Assembly: GCA_016550395.1 (NCBI GenBank) | Contig: JABXGY010000241.1 | Span: forward strand, 1 to 7,239 | DNA length: 7,239 nt | Reading direction: 5' to 3' | DNA from: an archaeon | GTDB taxonomy: Archaea; Asgardarchaeota; Hermodarchaeia; Hermodarchaeales; Hermodarchaeaceae | Shown: positions 6,278 through 7,239 of the stretch, in pieces | Layout: each line of letters opens with the position of its first letter | Numbering within the stretch: position 1 is the stretch's first letter | Program-made: the position numbers and the translations under genes | Notes under the pieces: model-generated | The model's database searches: none | What the model was told of the DNA's origin: nothing | The model's input: only the letters and a program-made list of their open reading frames with translations

Positions 6278-7066
6278 GTGCCCTCTCAACCTTCCCATGG
6301 CATTGGAATCGACATCGGTTCAACAACCACTAAGGCTATCCTCATTAACACTGAAGGGACCATTATCGCCAAGTTCTTAATCGCCACGGGAGCATCTGCG
6401 CAAAAATCTGCTGAACGATGTCTAGACGAGTTAAAAGTTCAATCCCAACAAGACCTTTCAAAGATTCCCGCGATAAGTACTGGTTATGGGCGCCGTCAAG
6501 CTCTAAACGCTACCAAATCAGTAACAGAAATCACGTGTCATAGTATTGGCGTTCACTCTCAGAACCCGGAGATCCGAACTCTTATTGATGTAGGAGGACA
6601 AGATTCCAAGGTCATTCGCATCGGCTCCGATGGACGTCCCACCGACTTCGAATTAAATGATAAATGCAGCGCAGGTACCGGGCGATTTTTAGAAGTTATG
6701 GCTCAAGTACTGGAAACCTCTATTGAAGACCTAGGAACTCTTGCTTTGCAAGCTAAGGTGCCATCCATCATCAGTAGTACTTGCACGGTTTTTGCCGAAA
6801 GCGAAGTTATTGGTCGAATTGGGGCTGGTGACAACCCCGCGAATATTGCTGCGGGTGTACACAAGGCTATGGCTGCAAAAATTGCTACCTTATCTCATCG
6901 AGTAGGAGTCAGGAAACCTATTGCTATCACAGGTGGCGTGGCACTCAATCCAGGGTTCCGTTTTTATCTGGGTAAACAACTCGATGCTGATCTCTGGGTG
7001 CCTGAAGGCCCTCAATACACAGGCGCACTAGGCGCTGCCATTCTTGCCATGAATACCAGAGAATGA
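6278..7066 (+). CDS. Acyl-CoA dehydratase/reductase activator ATPase (HgdC/BadF/BadG/BcrA/BcrD family)
   Basis: This is a cytoplasmic ASKHA-fold ATPase that hydrolyses ATP to inject one low-potential electron into the paired dehydratase/reductase. Motifs in its 262 residues are: phosphate-1 DIGSTTTK (12-19), GYGR (69-72), phosphate-2 DVGGQDSK (104-111), NDKCSAGTGRF (127-137), SSTCTVFAES (167-176), ITGG (217-220), and TGALGAA (248-254). Cys130 and Cys169, 39 residues apart, correspond to the two cysteines that each monomer gives to the single [4Fe-4S] cluster bridging the HgdC homodimer. The length is that of HgdC (about 260) and of BcrD-like subunits, so a homodimer is expected; no second ASKHA gene is visible. 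GTG is taken as the start because the first in-frame ATG is Met141, beyond essential motifs. A GTGAT element (6270-6274) lies three bases upstream, and the preceding stop is 11 bases away. It is the last of the three core genes. Confidence 0.93.
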   Translation: MPSQPSHGIGIDIGSTTTKAILINTEGTIIAKFLIATGASAQKSAERCLDELKVQSQQDLSKIPAISTGYGRRQALNATKSVTEITCHSIGVHSQNPEIRTLIDVGGQDSKVIRIGSDGRPTDFELNDKCSAGTGRFLEVMAQVLETSIEDLGTLALQAKVPSIISSTCTVFAESEVIGRIGAGDNPANIAAGVHKAMAAKIATLSHRVGVRKPIAITGGVALNPGFRFYLGKQLDADLWVPEGPQYTGALGAAILAMNTRE

Positions 7067-7123
7067 GTAACAGTTTTGGGAATGAATTACCAACCATCTC
7101 CAAACGTAAAGTAAGTGAAGACC
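7067..7123. other. 57-bp gap between activase and hexapeptide protein
   Basis: There is no terminator-like hairpin or T-run, so read-through from the activase gene is plausible. AGTGA at 7114-7118, five bases before the ATG at 7124, is a partial ribosome binding match. Confidence 0.35.
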
Positions 7124-7239
7124 ATGCCTCTTTTCAGTTACCAAGGAAATATACCAGTTATCGCCAAGGACGCATACATCTCTCCACGTGCATCCATCAT
7201 CGGTCAAGCTACTATTGGTGCGCGAAGCAGCGTATGGGA
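7124..7239 (+). CDS. Hexapeptide-repeat protein, gamma-carbonic anhydrase/PaaY/CaiE-like (N-terminal part, runs off right edge)
   Basis: Only 38 complete codons are present. The frame reads from MPLFSYQGNIPVI through AYISPRASIIGQATIG to ARSSVWG. This is the start of a left-handed beta-helix of the gamma-carbonic anhydrase superfamily: a short strand, then P-x-I-x-x-x-A-x-I-x-P-x-A and hexapeptide turns IIGQAT-IGARSS, ending at the conserved S-V-W that precedes the first metal-ligand region in full-length members (about 170-190 residues, trimeric). The metal-binding histidines lie outside the window, so activity cannot be judged. Family members include true carbonic anhydrases, PaaY thioesterase and CaiE, the last two in CoA-thioester pathways. 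The position right after an acyl-CoA dehydratase activator suggests a similar accessory role (inference). ATG-7124 is preferred; GTG at 7115 is an in-frame alternative after a TAA at 7112-7114. Confidence 0.85.
   Translation, partial: MPLFSYQGNIPVIAKDAYISPRASIIGQATIGARSSVW

Noticed and set aside
7063..7239. Open frame starting ATGA over the activase stop codon and running to the right edge
   Set aside because: Start-stop overlap makes it tempting, but the translation has no recognisable features, while the other frame from 7124 gives a clear hexapeptide-repeat protein over most of the same bases.

Overview
The window looks like a piece of an archaeal chromosome. There is no rRNA or marker gene to prove this, and it cannot be placed more precisely by eye. 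Pointers are: start regions that match parts of the archaeal/bacterial anti-Shine-Dalgarno complement AGGAGGTGAT; frequent TTG/GTG starts (three of six genes); TATA-like A/T boxes rather than clear -35/-10 pairs; and a very large duplicated FtsX-type permease together with an oxygen-sensitive acyl-CoA dehydratase system. GC content is moderate, roughly in the low forties percent. An anaerobic archaeon, possibly an Asgard or similar sediment lineage, is my best guess (inference, low confidence).

Layout. Positions 1-479 (minus strand) hold the first 159 residues of an ABC-2/CcmA-type transporter ATPase that runs off the left edge. Positions 480-702 are a divergent intergenic region with a perfect 12-bp palindrome, a TATA-like box and A/T-rich repeats. 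Positions 703-3687 (plus) encode a 994-residue, probably ten-helix permease of the FtsX/MacB/LolE superfamily with two large extracytoplasmic domains. After a 103-bp gap, 3791-7066 (plus) is a tight three-gene cluster: two [4Fe-4S] subunits of a 2-hydroxyacyl-CoA dehydratase/benzoyl-CoA reductase-type enzyme and one HgdC/BcrA/BcrD-type ATPase that activates such enzymes. From 7124 to the right edge begins a left-handed beta-helix (hexapeptide-repeat) protein of the gamma-carbonic anhydrase/PaaY/CaiE group.

How the genes fit together. The activase would use ATP to push one low-potential electron (from ferredoxin or flavodoxin) into the two-subunit enzyme, which then performs a radical-type dehydration of a 2-hydroxyacyl-CoA, or reduction of an aromatic acyl-CoA. 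The substrate cannot be told from sequence alone. The hexapeptide protein may be part of the same transcript and, by analogy with PaaY and CaiE, could serve acyl-CoA or acyl-thioester metabolism. The permease and the divergent ATPase are both ABC components, but they belong to subfamilies that do not normally pair, so they may be parts of two transporters that share a control region.

No RNA gene, CRISPR array, insertion sequence or broken gene was found. The most interesting parts are the dehydratase/reductase module of unknown substrate and the control region between the two ABC genes.
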